NCBI RefSeq assembly: GCF_014652415.1
Contig: NZ_BMYT01000004.1
Span: 88,127 to 152,126 of the forward strand
From: Affinundibacterium macrobrachii
GTDB taxonomy: Bacteria; Pseudomonadota; Gammaproteobacteria; Burkholderiales; Burkholderiaceae_D
Direction: 5' to 3'
DNA: 64,000 nt
A program made the position numbers and the translations under genes. The notes beneath the pieces are model-generated. The model was not told where the DNA came from. It ran no database searches and saw nothing but the letters and a program-made list of their open reading frames with translations. Below, in pieces: positions 7,738 through 15,739 of the stretch; position 1 is the stretch's first letter; the number at the start of each line of letters is the position of its first letter.

Positions 7738-7815
7738 TCATTGAGTGATACTAAGCTTAAATCGTAATCAATGCTTTACTGGCATTCATGAAATTTCAGG
7801 AGATGGGCGTCAACA

Positions 7816-8328
7816 ATGCAAGAAGCAGACCTTTTTTATTACGCACGTAGTCGACAGCAGCAAGCAAAGGTGGCGGCTATCAATGTGATTTTTTTGCCGA
7901 TGGTGCTTGGTGCGTTTTTATATTTGGTTCGAAGTAGCGAGCAGTTCGAGCAAACACAAAACATTATTTTGATTGTACTCATTATCGCTGAAGTGTTCTT
8001 GCTGTTGTTGATTGTGTGGTTGCTTCGTAATCCTGCAAGCTTCTTTATTCGATTAAATCAGCATGAATTGACGACGTTTCATCCTATGTTTAAAGAATGG
8101 ACTTTTTCGGTTAATCCCTCAGAGATCGTCGAAGTAAGACAATCGACTGATAGCGAAGCGATGCTAAGTTCGATTCGCATCATCATGCGGGATGGAAAGA
8201 GCTATGCATTGAGTCCCAACTTTTCTTATGACAGAAAACAGTTGTACCAAGCATTAGCACATCTCAATCCCGCAATTATTTTTCCGAAACATATCGCCTT
8301 ATTTAGTGCCGATCGACATACAAATTAG
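7816..8328 (+). CDS. Inner-membrane protein with two TM segments and PH-like tail
   Basis: The product is 170 residues. Two hydrophobic helices at about residues 22-41 and 50-71 anchor it in the membrane. The remaining 100 residues alternate strands in a pattern like small PH-type domains (LTTFHPMFKEWTFSVNPSEIVEV, then IRIIMRDGKSYALSPN), common in uncharacterised bacterial membrane proteins. A CAGGAGATGG ribosome binding site lies before the ATG. Function unknown. Confidence 0.75.
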   Translation: MQEADLFYYARSRQQQAKVAAINVIFLPMVLGAFLYLVRSSEQFEQTQNIILIVLIIAEVFLLLLIVWLLRNPASFFIRLNQHELTTFHPMFKEWTFSVNPSEIVEVRQSTDSEAMLSSIRIIMRDGKSYALSPNFSYDRKQLYQALAHLNPAIIFPKHIALFSADRHTN

Positions 8329-8358
8329 TCTAATCGCTAAAGTGAATGGCAAGTCGGA

Positions 8359-8622
8359 TTAGGCAGTCACCAAAAAGTCGATCACAATTTCACCCGGTTC
8401 GCGTGAGATATACGCCATTTTAATTTTGTCACCAAAGTGATCGCCAATTTGATGCAATAGCGGGATAGGATCATGGTCATTACAAAAGCGCATAGTTTCT
8501 CCCGGCATCAATGCAGAAAGTGCGCCAAAAATAGCGGCATGACGAAAGCGTTTAGCAACGCCGCGTGCATCAAAAGCATAAGTTCCCGCATCGGTCAGCG
8601 GGCGTGCGCAATCGTGTGGCAT
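8359..8622 (-). CDS. DUF2249 family protein
   Basis: The product is 87 residues from the ATG at 8622, preceded by AAGAGGATACTT. The pattern FDARGV...RH.AIFGALSALMPGETMRFCNDHDPIPLL..I is the DUF2249 signature: the conserved D-R pair, the PGE turn and the NDHDP(x)PL motif are all present. Members are small cytosolic proteins often encoded near nitrite/nitric-oxide or cupin genes; the function is unsettled. Some longer readings upstream exist but have no ribosome binding site. Confidence 0.85.
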   Translation of the reverse strand: MPHDCARPLTDAGTYAFDARGVAKRFRHAAIFGALSALMPGETMRFCNDHDPIPLLHQIGDHFGDKIKMAYISREPGEIVIDFLVTA

Positions 8623-8937
8623 AAGTATCCTCTTTGCGTGTTTAAAATTGTTGTTGCGTTTCAAAATGAAGCTCAAGATCAAGCTCAGTTCGATAAGCCT
8701 ACGTTGAAATTTTTTAATTGGCGAAAGGAATTAAAACGCGCGATCAGTTATCTTGATGACGATCAGTTTTGCGGATCACTCTCGTACTTGTAAGCTTGAG
8801 TCAGGTGGCTTTTTTTATTGATAGCTTGCCTTACTTAGATTGCGTAGAGCACACGTATAACCGACAGAAAAACAGCTTATCTGATCTAGATAAGCTGTCA
8901 TTTATTTGCACTGTGTGCGTCGTTATTTCAGTTGGGC
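8623..8937. other. Intergenic region (315 bp)
   Basis: Upstream of the DUF2249 gene and downstream of the XRE gene. Apart from the terminator at 8866-8898 I see no convincing gene; short open frames on the + strand here have no ribosome binding site and no protein-like composition. Confidence 0.6.
8866..8898 (-). terminator. Intrinsic terminator of the XRE/membrane-protein pair
   Basis: ACAGCTTATCT (8872-8882) and AGATAAGCTGT (8888-8898) are perfect 11-bp arms with a 5-base loop. Read on the minus strand the stem is followed by TTTTTCTGTC, so it serves the genes at 8938-9542. Confidence 0.85.
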
Positions 8938-9129
8938 TCAATCCTCAAAAAATATCTTCTCAATCGGTTTACCAAATAATCGACTAATTGTGAACGCGAG
9001 TGGCAAGCTGGGATCATAGCGGCCTGTTTCAATGGCATTGACGGTTTGGCGCGATACTTCTAGATGATCGGCGAGCGTTGCTTGGCTCCATTCTTTCTCG
9101 GTGCGCAGTTCTTTTACGATGTTTCTCAT
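8938..9129 (-). CDS. Small XRE-family (Cro/CI-like) DNA-binding regulator
   Basis: The 63-residue protein is a bare helix-turn-helix: MRNIVKELRTEKEWSQATLADHLEVSRQTVNAIETGRYDPS is the typical five-helix XRE fold with recognition helix SRQTVNAIE, ending in PIEKIFFED. Its start overlaps the stop of the membrane-protein gene by four bases (ATGA), so the two are translationally coupled. This arrangement, a DUF-type membrane protein followed by a tiny YdaS/Xre-like regulator, is common in Gram-negative and Gram-positive bacteria. It probably regulates its own operon. Confidence 0.92.
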   Translation of the reverse strand: MRNIVKELRTEKEWSQATLADHLEVSRQTVNAIETGRYDPSLPLAFTISRLFGKPIEKIFFED

Positions 9130-9542
9130 TGTTCGCGCTCCAAGATAAATTTGCGCACGAGGGTGATTAAGCCCCAGCTGCCCATAAACACGACATAGAT
9201 CACAAAGCCGCTTAGTTTGGGATAGCCCATTCCTTCTAGAAAACCATAGCTAAAACTGAACACGGCAGTTAAGCCACCAGCTAGAGCTAAGGCTTCGAGT
9301 AGCCAAACGCGCATGTATTCGTCCATGCGTCGAAAATGACGAATGATGGCCCAGAATGCGCCAAGTGCTGGGAAGATAGGTGTCAATACGATGGCGGTAC
9401 GTAACCAGCCGTTTTCCATAGGCTTAGCGATATAAATGGATGCGAACAAGACAGCGGTGTAGAGGATGATGCTGATCCCTAGTTCGCTGCTATATTTTTT
9501 TGCGTCTTTTTTTTCTTTTTTAGAATATTCATTGTTGAACAT
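9126..9542 (-). CDS. Four-helix membrane protein paired with XRE regulator
   Basis: The 138-residue product starts at the ATG at 9542 with AAAGGAAATCT before it; a longer reading from 9647 adds 35 residues without a ribosome binding site. After a charged N-terminus (SKKEKKDAKKYSSE) it has about four hydrophobic segments (residues 21-40, 47-65, 77-96, 105-124). Proteins of this build next to a small Xre gene are usually of unknown function and may sense membrane state. It is the first gene of a two-gene operon with its own promoter at 9695-9722. Confidence 0.82.
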   Translation of the reverse strand: MFNNEYSKKEKKDAKKYSSELGISIILYTAVLFASIYIAKPMENGWLRTAIVLTPIFPALGAFWAIIRHFRRMDEYMRVWLLEALALAGGLTAVFSFSYGFLEGMGYPKLSGFVIYVVFMGSWGLITLVRKFILEREQ

Positions 9543-10074
9543 AGATTTCCTTTGGCATTGAAAAATAAATGTAAAGTTGGCTTGACACAGCTTCGCATAA
9601 AAAAAGCAAGACGGTTTTTCGTCATGCCAGTTAATGTGTTGTGCCAATCTCGCTTTACATGTTCAAAAACATTGCTGTGTAAAGCTTAGTTGACATCATA
9701 AACGAATAAAAAAATATGTCAAGCATGCTTTACATGTTCTTGCGTGAATATCTTGTTTGTTGTTTCAAGGGACTATTCAGTCTTATGTGAAGCGATTTAG
9801 TGGATGTGATGCAGCACAAGAGATGCGTTAGTCATGGTTAATAATCTATGCAAGCAGGATGGCATCGGATTTGCTTGATGTTCGAGGAGCTTGTTTGTCG
9901 TGTTCATAAATACGACGAAACCAAGAAATAGTTTCTGTATGAATTGACTTTACTAAATTGAAATAGCAAACTTTTGCGCTATTCACAAGTAAAAATGTTA
10001 CGGCTCACTTTGGATACTGATGCCCGAGGCGAGCTTGTCGATGCTAGAAGTTTTTTTAGGAAAGAGGGGAAAGC
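9543..10074. other. Intergenic regulatory region between divergent units (532 bp)
   Basis: The left part holds the promoter and operator-like repeats of the membrane/XRE operon (listed separately). The right part, 9745-10074, leads into the DyP operon. I see a TTGACT at about 9950 but no well-spaced -10, and no gene. Confidence 0.6.
9652..9739 (-). promoter_or_regulatory. Promoter with flanking TGTAAAG operator-like repeats
   Basis: On the minus strand TTGACA (9722-9717) and TATGAT (9700-9695) are separated by 16 bases, a near-consensus sigma-70 promoter for the gene starting at 9542. GCTTTACATGTTC occurs twice (9652-9664, 9727-9739) and the inverted TGTAAAGC once (9678-9685), so copies lie on both sides of the promoter. 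A further TGTAAAG sits at 9570-9576. The arrangement suits a repressor site for the small XRE protein. Confidence 0.75.
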
Positions 10075-10809
10075 ATGTCGAATATTGCGGGCAAAGCCTA
10101 TGCCATGAATGTGATTACACCGATACGGTGGTACACAGTTTGGCTGAATAAACTGATTTTTTGGATAGCATTAAAGAAGCCTTCGACCCTGAAAGGCTTG
10201 ATTACCTTATCTTTGATTCACTATGCGCGCTGGGTGATTATTGGTAGGAGGCAGTTTCCGCATCTCGACCCTAAGCAGCCCCGAGAGGAATTAAATTATT
10301 CCTACATGCTGTTCTTCAGTAACTTTAACGGTAGCTGGGATCAGTATGTGGATTCATTCACCTTCGCTATTCCAGGTGGATTGGATTTGTTTTGGAAGTG
10401 GAATATTCGTTATCCAAAGTCAGTTCCACTGACGCCATTTCATAACTATATTCGCTACAACCAAATTGAAACTATTCACTACTACAACGCCTATCCATTA
10501 GCAGCATCCAACGATATCAAGAGTGCGAAGGCGGTGAAAGACGCCTTGATCGCGTTTCAAAAGCAGCCCTTAGATGCAAGTGATGAAGCGTTTATGAAGC
10601 GCTATAACGCCTTGGTGCGCGGCTTGCAGCACGACTTAGGTGAAATGCACCCAACCCCGATTATTAGTATGTCGGCGTATCAGGTGCAGCGTCGCCAACG
10701 CTGGCATGATGGTCGTTTAAAACAAGAAATCGCAGAGCAAGCAATGCTAGATCGTGGCATGGAATTGGCGAACTCTACCAATAGCAAAGGAGAGCAACAT
10801 GGCAGGTAA
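10075..10809 (+). CDS. DyP-operon protein A, unknown function
   Basis: The product is 244 residues, preceded by GAGGGGAAAGC. It begins with SNIAGKAYAMNVITPI, closely matching the start of the next gene's product (GNVSGRAYALTILSPI), so the two are related. It has the segment YSYMLFFSNFNGSWDQYVDSF, which looks like a beta-alpha unit as found in dimeric ferredoxin-like folds (the fold of DyP itself). It is aromatic-rich with no signal peptide. Its role is unknown; location suggests it acts with the peroxidase. Confidence 0.8.
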   Translation: MSNIAGKAYAMNVITPIRWYTVWLNKLIFWIALKKPSTLKGLITLSLIHYARWVIIGRRQFPHLDPKQPREELNYSYMLFFSNFNGSWDQYVDSFTFAIPGGLDLFWKWNIRYPKSVPLTPFHNYIRYNQIETIHYYNAYPLAASNDIKSAKAVKDALIAFQKQPLDASDEAFMKRYNALVRGLQHDLGEMHPTPIISMSAYQVQRRQRWHDGRLKQEIAEQAMLDRGMELANSTNSKGEQHGR

Positions 10810-11500
10810 TGTTAGCGGTAGAGCTTATGCTTTGACCATTTTGTCGCCGATCAAGGATGCCTACACAGCAGATGAAATTGCTTATGCCGATGTGATCCGT
10901 GATCAGTTGCAGCAATGGAATTTTGAGCACAATAGCCCGATGGCGAAGGTGCCTCAAACTTATCTATGCCGTTTCTTTGTGCTAGATGATGTGTACACCG
11001 AGTCTTTACCGACTGGTGGCGTATTGGATACGTTGACCGATTTTTTGCCTGCAGTGCCCGATTCAGTGCGACGTAATACCTTGCCTAAAGAGGACCATTT
11101 AAAAAATCGTTACTTGGTGTTTTCTTGTAATTTTCATGGCGGCGAAAATGCCGACCTTGATGGCTATTTGCGCGGCATGTGGCAAGCAATTGGCGTGCGT
11201 GTTCAAGAGATTTGGCAATACTGTTACGGCTTTGATTCAGTGCATGATGCAGAGTCATTTATTCGTTACATGAAAAAATGCCAGTTACCAGCTTCCTTGT
11301 TTTTTAATGGTTCCAATGATGAACCACTAGAAGAACAATTAAAGGCGCTTTATCTCAAGCAAGAATTTGCTAAGTTCACCATTGAAAATCAAGGCTTAGA
11401 TGCGGCGACGATCAAAATGAATTTGCAAGCTTTTATGCAGCGCGTTGCTCCGACCAATCTCGCCGCGCCGACTTGGTCCGCCGGTAAATACAGACTATAA
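10799..11500 (+). CDS. DyP-operon protein B, unknown function
   Basis: The product is 233 residues from the ATG at 10799, with AAAGGAGAGC upstream. It overlaps the preceding gene by 11 bases, so the two are coupled; a reading from 10754 lacks a ribosome binding site. Shared features with protein A are the GxAYAxxxxxPI start and a YLVFSCNFHGGENADLDGYLRGM segment in the place of A's FFSNFNG...Y. Aside from that the sequences have diverged, so this is an old duplication. It has no signal peptide or membrane segment. Function unknown. Confidence 0.8.
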   Translation: MAGNVSGRAYALTILSPIKDAYTADEIAYADVIRDQLQQWNFEHNSPMAKVPQTYLCRFFVLDDVYTESLPTGGVLDTLTDFLPAVPDSVRRNTLPKEDHLKNRYLVFSCNFHGGENADLDGYLRGMWQAIGVRVQEIWQYCYGFDSVHDAESFIRYMKKCQLPASLFFNGSNDEPLEEQLKALYLKQEFAKFTIENQGLDAATIKMNLQAFMQRVAPTNLAAPTWSAGKYRL

Positions 11501-11512
11501 ATAGGTGATGCT

Positions 11513-13075
11513 GTGACTAAACAATTAGATTTAACCGATATACAGGGCAATGTGATTCGCGCATATGGGCGTTTTGGTTATCCTGTCGCGCGCTATGTTT
11601 TTTTGAATATTCGAGATTCTGATCTTGGTCGTGCTTTTGTTGCTGCCGTAAGCAAGCGTGTGACAACCGCAGTCGAGTGGGGTGATGGCGCAGGGCAAAT
11701 TAAACAACCGAATTGGACTGTGAATATCGCTTTTGCGTATCAAGGTTTAAAAGAGTTAGATTTACCACGTGCGTCCTTGATTGGTTTTTCGCGTGAATTT
11801 GTCGCCGGCATGAAAGATAGGCGTGATATTTTGGGAGACGATGGTGCTAGTTCTCCTGAACACTGGGACCCAATTTGGGTTGGCAATCGCGAAACACGTG
11901 AACGCGATGTGCATATTTTCATTTCTTTAAATGCGCGACTTCCCGCTTTGCTTGAGGAAAGCTATCAATGGTTGTTGTCGGTGGTGGAGCAGCATCAAGG
12001 TGGCGTTGTTATATTGGGCGGACATCGCGCTGATGATGGACAGCTACTCGATTACCAAGACGTTAAAGTGGTCATGGAAGATGGCAAGCCAACCTCGAAA
12101 GAACACTTTGGCTACACAGATGGCATTGGTGACCCAGTCTTTGAAGGAACACCAAACTACGATTTAAATGTAGAAGGCCGTGGCAAACAAATGGACGATG
12201 GTAGCTGGGCGCCATTGGCAACTGGTGAATTTTTGTTAGGGCATATTGATGAAGCACATGAATATCCACCAGCACCACAACCGATACTGTTATCACGCAA
12301 TGGTACCTATATGGTTTATCGCAAATTGCATGAAAATGTCGCTACTTTTGATGCGTATTTAGAAGAACATGGGAAAAAATACCCAGGCGGTAAAGAGTTA
12401 TTAGCTGCCAAATTTGTAGGACGTTGGCGTGATAACGGTGCTCCATTGGTGAAAGCCCCTGATGCAGAAAGTAAAGCAAAATTCGATATGGCATTGATGG
12501 GTGCAGATCAACAAGGTAAAGATAAATTGTTGAGTGACTTCACCTACGATGACGATATGAGTGGCGCGAAATGTCCATTCAGTGCGCACATACGTCGGAT
12601 CAATCCTCGTGCATCATTAGAAATGGTCAAAGGCGAAAAGCCCGGCAGTATGATCTTCAATAAAGATGCTTTCGATACGCCTGGTGCCCTGACTAACCGT
12701 CGTCGACTCTTGCGTCGCGGTTTGCCATATGGACAGGTGAAAGATCGTAGTCGGGATGATGGTAATCATGGCATAGTGATTATGATGTTAAACGCAGATA
12801 TCGCTCGCCAATTCGAATTTGTGCAACAGCAATGGATCAACTACGGTAATGATTTTCAAGCGGGTAGCGATAAAGAAATTTTGCTAGGAAATCATAGTGC
12901 AGATGAACAATTTCCGAGTAAAGCGGTGCTGCAAGTAGATCCTGATAGCGATCAAGCTCCGTATTTCTTGAGTAAGATCCCGCGTTTGGTGGAAACGCGC
13001 GGCGGTGAGTATTTCTTCGTGCCGAGTATGACGGCATTGAGAATGATTGCGATGGGAGTTATCGATCCTACCTAA
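11513..13075 (+). CDS. DyP-type (dye-decolourising) haem peroxidase
   Basis: The 520-residue protein starts with TKQLDLTDIQGNVIR, the usual N-terminus of larger DyP enzymes. The GXXDG signature is GYTDG (200-204) in HFGYTDGIGDP, giving the distal Asp (D203). The proximal haem ligand is the His in CPFSAHIRRINPR (about H359). DyP enzymes use H2O2 to oxidise phenols, dyes or other bulky compounds. No signal peptide or Tat motif is present, and no encapsulin gene is near, so it is cytosolic. It is the last gene of the unit 10075-13075, 12 bases after protein B, and is followed by a strong terminator. Confidence 0.94.
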   Translation: MTKQLDLTDIQGNVIRAYGRFGYPVARYVFLNIRDSDLGRAFVAAVSKRVTTAVEWGDGAGQIKQPNWTVNIAFAYQGLKELDLPRASLIGFSREFVAGMKDRRDILGDDGASSPEHWDPIWVGNRETRERDVHIFISLNARLPALLEESYQWLLSVVEQHQGGVVILGGHRADDGQLLDYQDVKVVMEDGKPTSKEHFGYTDGIGDPVFEGTPNYDLNVEGRGKQMDDGSWAPLATGEFLLGHIDEAHEYPPAPQPILLSRNGTYMVYRKLHENVATFDAYLEEHGKKYPGGKELLAAKFVGRWRDNGAPLVKAPDAESKAKFDMALMGADQQGKDKLLSDFTYDDDMSGAKCPFSAHIRRINPRASLEMVKGEKPGSMIFNKDAFDTPGALTNRRRLLRRGLPYGQVKDRSRDDGNHGIVIMMLNADIARQFEFVQQQWINYGNDFQAGSDKEILLGNHSADEQFPSKAVLQVDPDSDQAPYFLSKIPRLVETRGGEYFFVPSMTALRMIAMGVIDPT

Positions 13076-13107
13076 GCGCAGTTTTTTTGCAAACTAAGAG
13101 CTTGAAT

Positions 13108-13150
13108 AAAACAAGCGCAAGAAGCGGAATGCTTTTTGCGCTTGTTTTGT
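13108..13150 (+). terminator. Intrinsic terminator of the DyP operon
   Basis: AAAACAAGCGCAA (13108-13120) pairs perfectly with TTGCGCTTGTTTT (13136-13148), with a T-rich continuation. Both directions would end in T-runs, so it may also serve a convergent transcript. Confidence 0.85.
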
Positions 13151-13222
13151 TTTGATGTAGGTAGGTTTATTGATTTCTTCGCTTATTTCTATTTACTTAT
13201 TTTGGCTTTTGCCTAAGCAAGT

Positions 13223-13567
13223 TTATTCAAACTCTTCCGCTAAATTCTTCCAACCCTTGGTTTTTGCAAACTGGCAGAATTCTTCAGGTGCTTCTAATAC
13301 GATCATTTTACGTTCTTGTAAGCTTGGATCGGTCGCTTCAAAGTCCGGTCCGACATAGCCAATCTTACGCAACTGGTTCAGAATTTGTTGTACCAACGTT
13401 TTGTCTCGGTAAGTTCCTGCTTCCATTGGCGCGGCGAAGTCGACGAACACATCGATAATCCCATAGCCTTCATCGTAAATGCGAATGCCTTTGATGCTAT
13501 GTTCTTTGCCAGTGGAGTCGGTTGCTTTGAAACTGCCGCAGATTTCGATGTCGGTATTGTTGCTCAT
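13223..13567 (-). CDS. Hypothetical protein (114 aa)
   Basis: A soluble, acidic 114-residue protein with no signal peptide. It contains repeated beta-strand stretches in the first half (DIEICGSFKATDSTGKEHSIKGIRIYDEG, GIIDVFVDF) and helices in the second. TAGGAATACATC precedes its ATG. No family was recognised. It lies convergent with the DyP operon, in a single-gene unit. Confidence 0.7.
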   Translation of the reverse strand: MSNNTDIEICGSFKATDSTGKEHSIKGIRIYDEGYGIIDVFVDFAAPMEAGTYRDKTLVQQILNQLRKIGYVGPDFEATDPSLQERKMIVLEAPEEFCQFAKTKGWKNLAEEFE

Positions 13568-14025
13568 GATGTATTCCTATTCATTTCTATTGTAAGTATT
13601 TGGCATGATCGACTCTTTAGCCCAATTATAAATCGCTGACTCTCAATGCAAATGACTCAGTCTTTAGCAGATAGTGTAGAGGTTTTTTTGGCTGGGTGAG
13701 AACTCACGCAAGTTGTTGTATTGTGAGGCGATTTCTTGTTAACGTTGTTTGTCGATAGTTATGGTTGATTGTCGCGATATCAATCGCTTGTGTTGTTATT
13801 CTAAAACGAACAAAATTAGCATGGGAACTTTTTCTTATATTTTCCTTCCAATGCGCTGCTTGTTAAAAGCATTTTAGAGCTTTTATAAGTCGCAAATTAG
13901 TTAGTAGTAGGTGCAAAAAAGGGCGCAAGCTGTATTGCTGTGCGTGTTGTGAAAAGGGATCTTGCTCAATTGATGATTCAATAGTGTCGATCAACATATA
14001 ACAAAGATAATGGAATACCGAGACG
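13568..14025. other. Intergenic region (458 bp)
   Basis: AT-rich DNA between two divergent genes. No gene or RNA is convincing. It contains GGGAACTTTTTC at 13823, a possible ECF-type -35 box also seen upstream of the ECF sigma gene. Confidence 0.5.
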
Positions 14026-15591
14026 ATGAAAACCACAAAATTCTTATTGGCTAGCATGGCCTTTTGCATTGCAAATGCATACGCGCAAGATAGCAATAGC
14101 GCTGCAAATCCGGCGAATGCTGCTACAGCAGTTTCAGCAGCATCAGTAGATAAGTCAAAAGCTGCAACGGTGAATGAGCGTTTATTGCCCGCTGAATCAG
14201 CGGTGCATTCTACTGGGCAAGTCACAATCAAGGGCAAGCTTGTTCCTTACAAAGCCACCGCTGGTACGCAACCAGTGTGGGACAAAGACGGCAAAGTGAT
14301 TGCCTCTTTGTTTTATACCTACTATCAACGTAGCGATGTGACAAACAAAGATAAACGCCCATTGGTAATTTCGTTTAACGGTGGTCCAGGCTCTGCCTCA
14401 GTGTGGATGCATGTCGCCTACACCGGTCCGAAAATGTTGAATATCGATGACGAAGGTTATCCAGTACAACCGTATGGCGTGCGCGATAATCCGCATTCCA
14501 TTCTTGATGTTGCAGACATCGTGTATATCGATCCGGTTAATACTGGTTTCTCACGTATCTTAGACCCTAAAGCCGATCGGTCGCAGTTTTTTGGCGTGAA
14601 TGCTGATATCGCTTATTTGGCTGAATGGCTGAATACTTTTGTGTCACGCACGAGTCGTTGGAATTCACCAAAATATTTGATTGGTGAAAGCTATGGAACG
14701 ACCCGCGTTTCTGGTTTGGCGAAAGAGCTGCAAAACAATCATTGGATGTATTTGAACGGAGTCATTTTGGTGTCACCAACTGGTTTGGGAATTAAGCGTG
14801 ACGGTCCAGTGAAAGATGCTTTGAACTTGCCTTATTACACGGCGACTGCATGGCATCATAAAGTACTGCCAGCAGATTTACAAAAACGGGATTTGAACGA
14901 GGTATTGGCGGAATCCGAAAACTTCACCTTAAATGAATTTATTCCTGCATTGTCGAAAGGTGGTTTCATCGATCCAGTACAGCGCCAACACATCGCTGCC
15001 AAAGTCGCGCGTTATGCAGGCGTATCTGAAACAGTGATCATGCAGCACAATTTAGCGATGCCTCCAGCTTATTTCTGGAAAGAGTTATTGCGCACACGCG
15101 GTCAGACGGTTGGGCGTTTAGATTCACGCTACTTAGGGATTGATCGTATCGAAGCGGGTAGTGGGCCTGACTACAATGCTGAGTTGACTTCATGGTTGCA
15201 TTCTTTCACGCCAGCGATTAATCATTACCTGCGTGACGTCTTAAAGTACAAGACTGACGTTAAGTACAATATGTTTGGCCCAGTGCGTCCGTGGGATAAC
15301 AGTAACGACAATACAGGTGAGGATTTGCGTTTAGCGATGGCAGAAAATCCTTACATGCGTTTGTTGGTGCAATCCGGTTACTATGATGGCGCGACCAATT
15401 ACTTCGACGCCAAATACACGATGTGGCAGATCGATCCTAGCGGCAAGATGAAAGATCGCATGGAGTTTAAAGGCTACCGTAGTGGTCACATGATGTATTT
15501 GCGTTCTGAAGACTTGGTGACATCGAATGAACACATCCGTGAGTTCATTAAGAAGGCGACACCAGCACCTGGACAAGCGGCTAAATACTGA
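14026..15591 (+). CDS. Secreted S10-family serine carboxypeptidase
   Basis: The 521-residue product has a Sec signal peptide (MKTTKFLLASMAFCIANAYA, cut before QDS). Oxyanion motif NGGPGSAS is at 118-125, the nucleophile is S222 in GESYGTTR, and the C-terminal part has SGYYDGATNYFD (Asp) and YRSGHMMYL (His), completing the Ser-Asp-His triad. These enzymes release C-terminal residues from peptides; here probably in the periplasm or outside. An Ala-rich linker follows the signal. It is a single-gene unit with a terminator at 15676-15717. Confidence 0.93.
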   Translation: MKTTKFLLASMAFCIANAYAQDSNSAANPANAATAVSAASVDKSKAATVNERLLPAESAVHSTGQVTIKGKLVPYKATAGTQPVWDKDGKVIASLFYTYYQRSDVTNKDKRPLVISFNGGPGSASVWMHVAYTGPKMLNIDDEGYPVQPYGVRDNPHSILDVADIVYIDPVNTGFSRILDPKADRSQFFGVNADIAYLAEWLNTFVSRTSRWNSPKYLIGESYGTTRVSGLAKELQNNHWMYLNGVILVSPTGLGIKRDGPVKDALNLPYYTATAWHHKVLPADLQKRDLNEVLAESENFTLNEFIPALSKGGFIDPVQRQHIAAKVARYAGVSETVIMQHNLAMPPAYFWKELLRTRGQTVGRLDSRYLGIDRIEAGSGPDYNAELTSWLHSFTPAINHYLRDVLKYKTDVKYNMFGPVRPWDNSNDNTGEDLRLAMAENPYMRLLVQSGYYDGATNYFDAKYTMWQIDPSGKMKDRMEFKGYRSGHMMYLRSEDLVTSNEHIREFIKKATPAPGQAAKY

Positions 15592-15675
15592 AGTCCGTTA
15601 GTCATTTTCGCTTGCTTCGTCTGTGGTGAATCAGATGTGTGATTCATAGACATCAAGTCTGAATGATGTACTTAT

Positions 15676-15717
15676 AAAAATAGGGAGTTCTGATATTCAG
15701 AACTCCCTATTTTTTTT
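15676..15717. terminator. Bidirectional intrinsic terminator
   Basis: AAAAATAGGGAGTTCTGA pairs with TCAGAACTCCCTATTTTT across a 3-base loop (about 15676-15714), with a T8 run to the right and an A-run to the left. It ends the carboxypeptidase gene and the convergent DUF6600 gene. Confidence 0.9.
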
Positions 15718-15739
15718 ATCAACTGCGATGCGGTTTTAT

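Noticed and set aside
8473..8987. Two short + strand frames (8473-8793 and 8769-8987)
   Set aside because: The first overlaps the DUF2249 gene in antisense; the second runs through the terminator. Neither has a ribosome binding site.
11513..13075. DyP as an encapsulin cargo
   Set aside because: No encapsulin gene is nearby, and the C-terminus shows no typical loading peptide.
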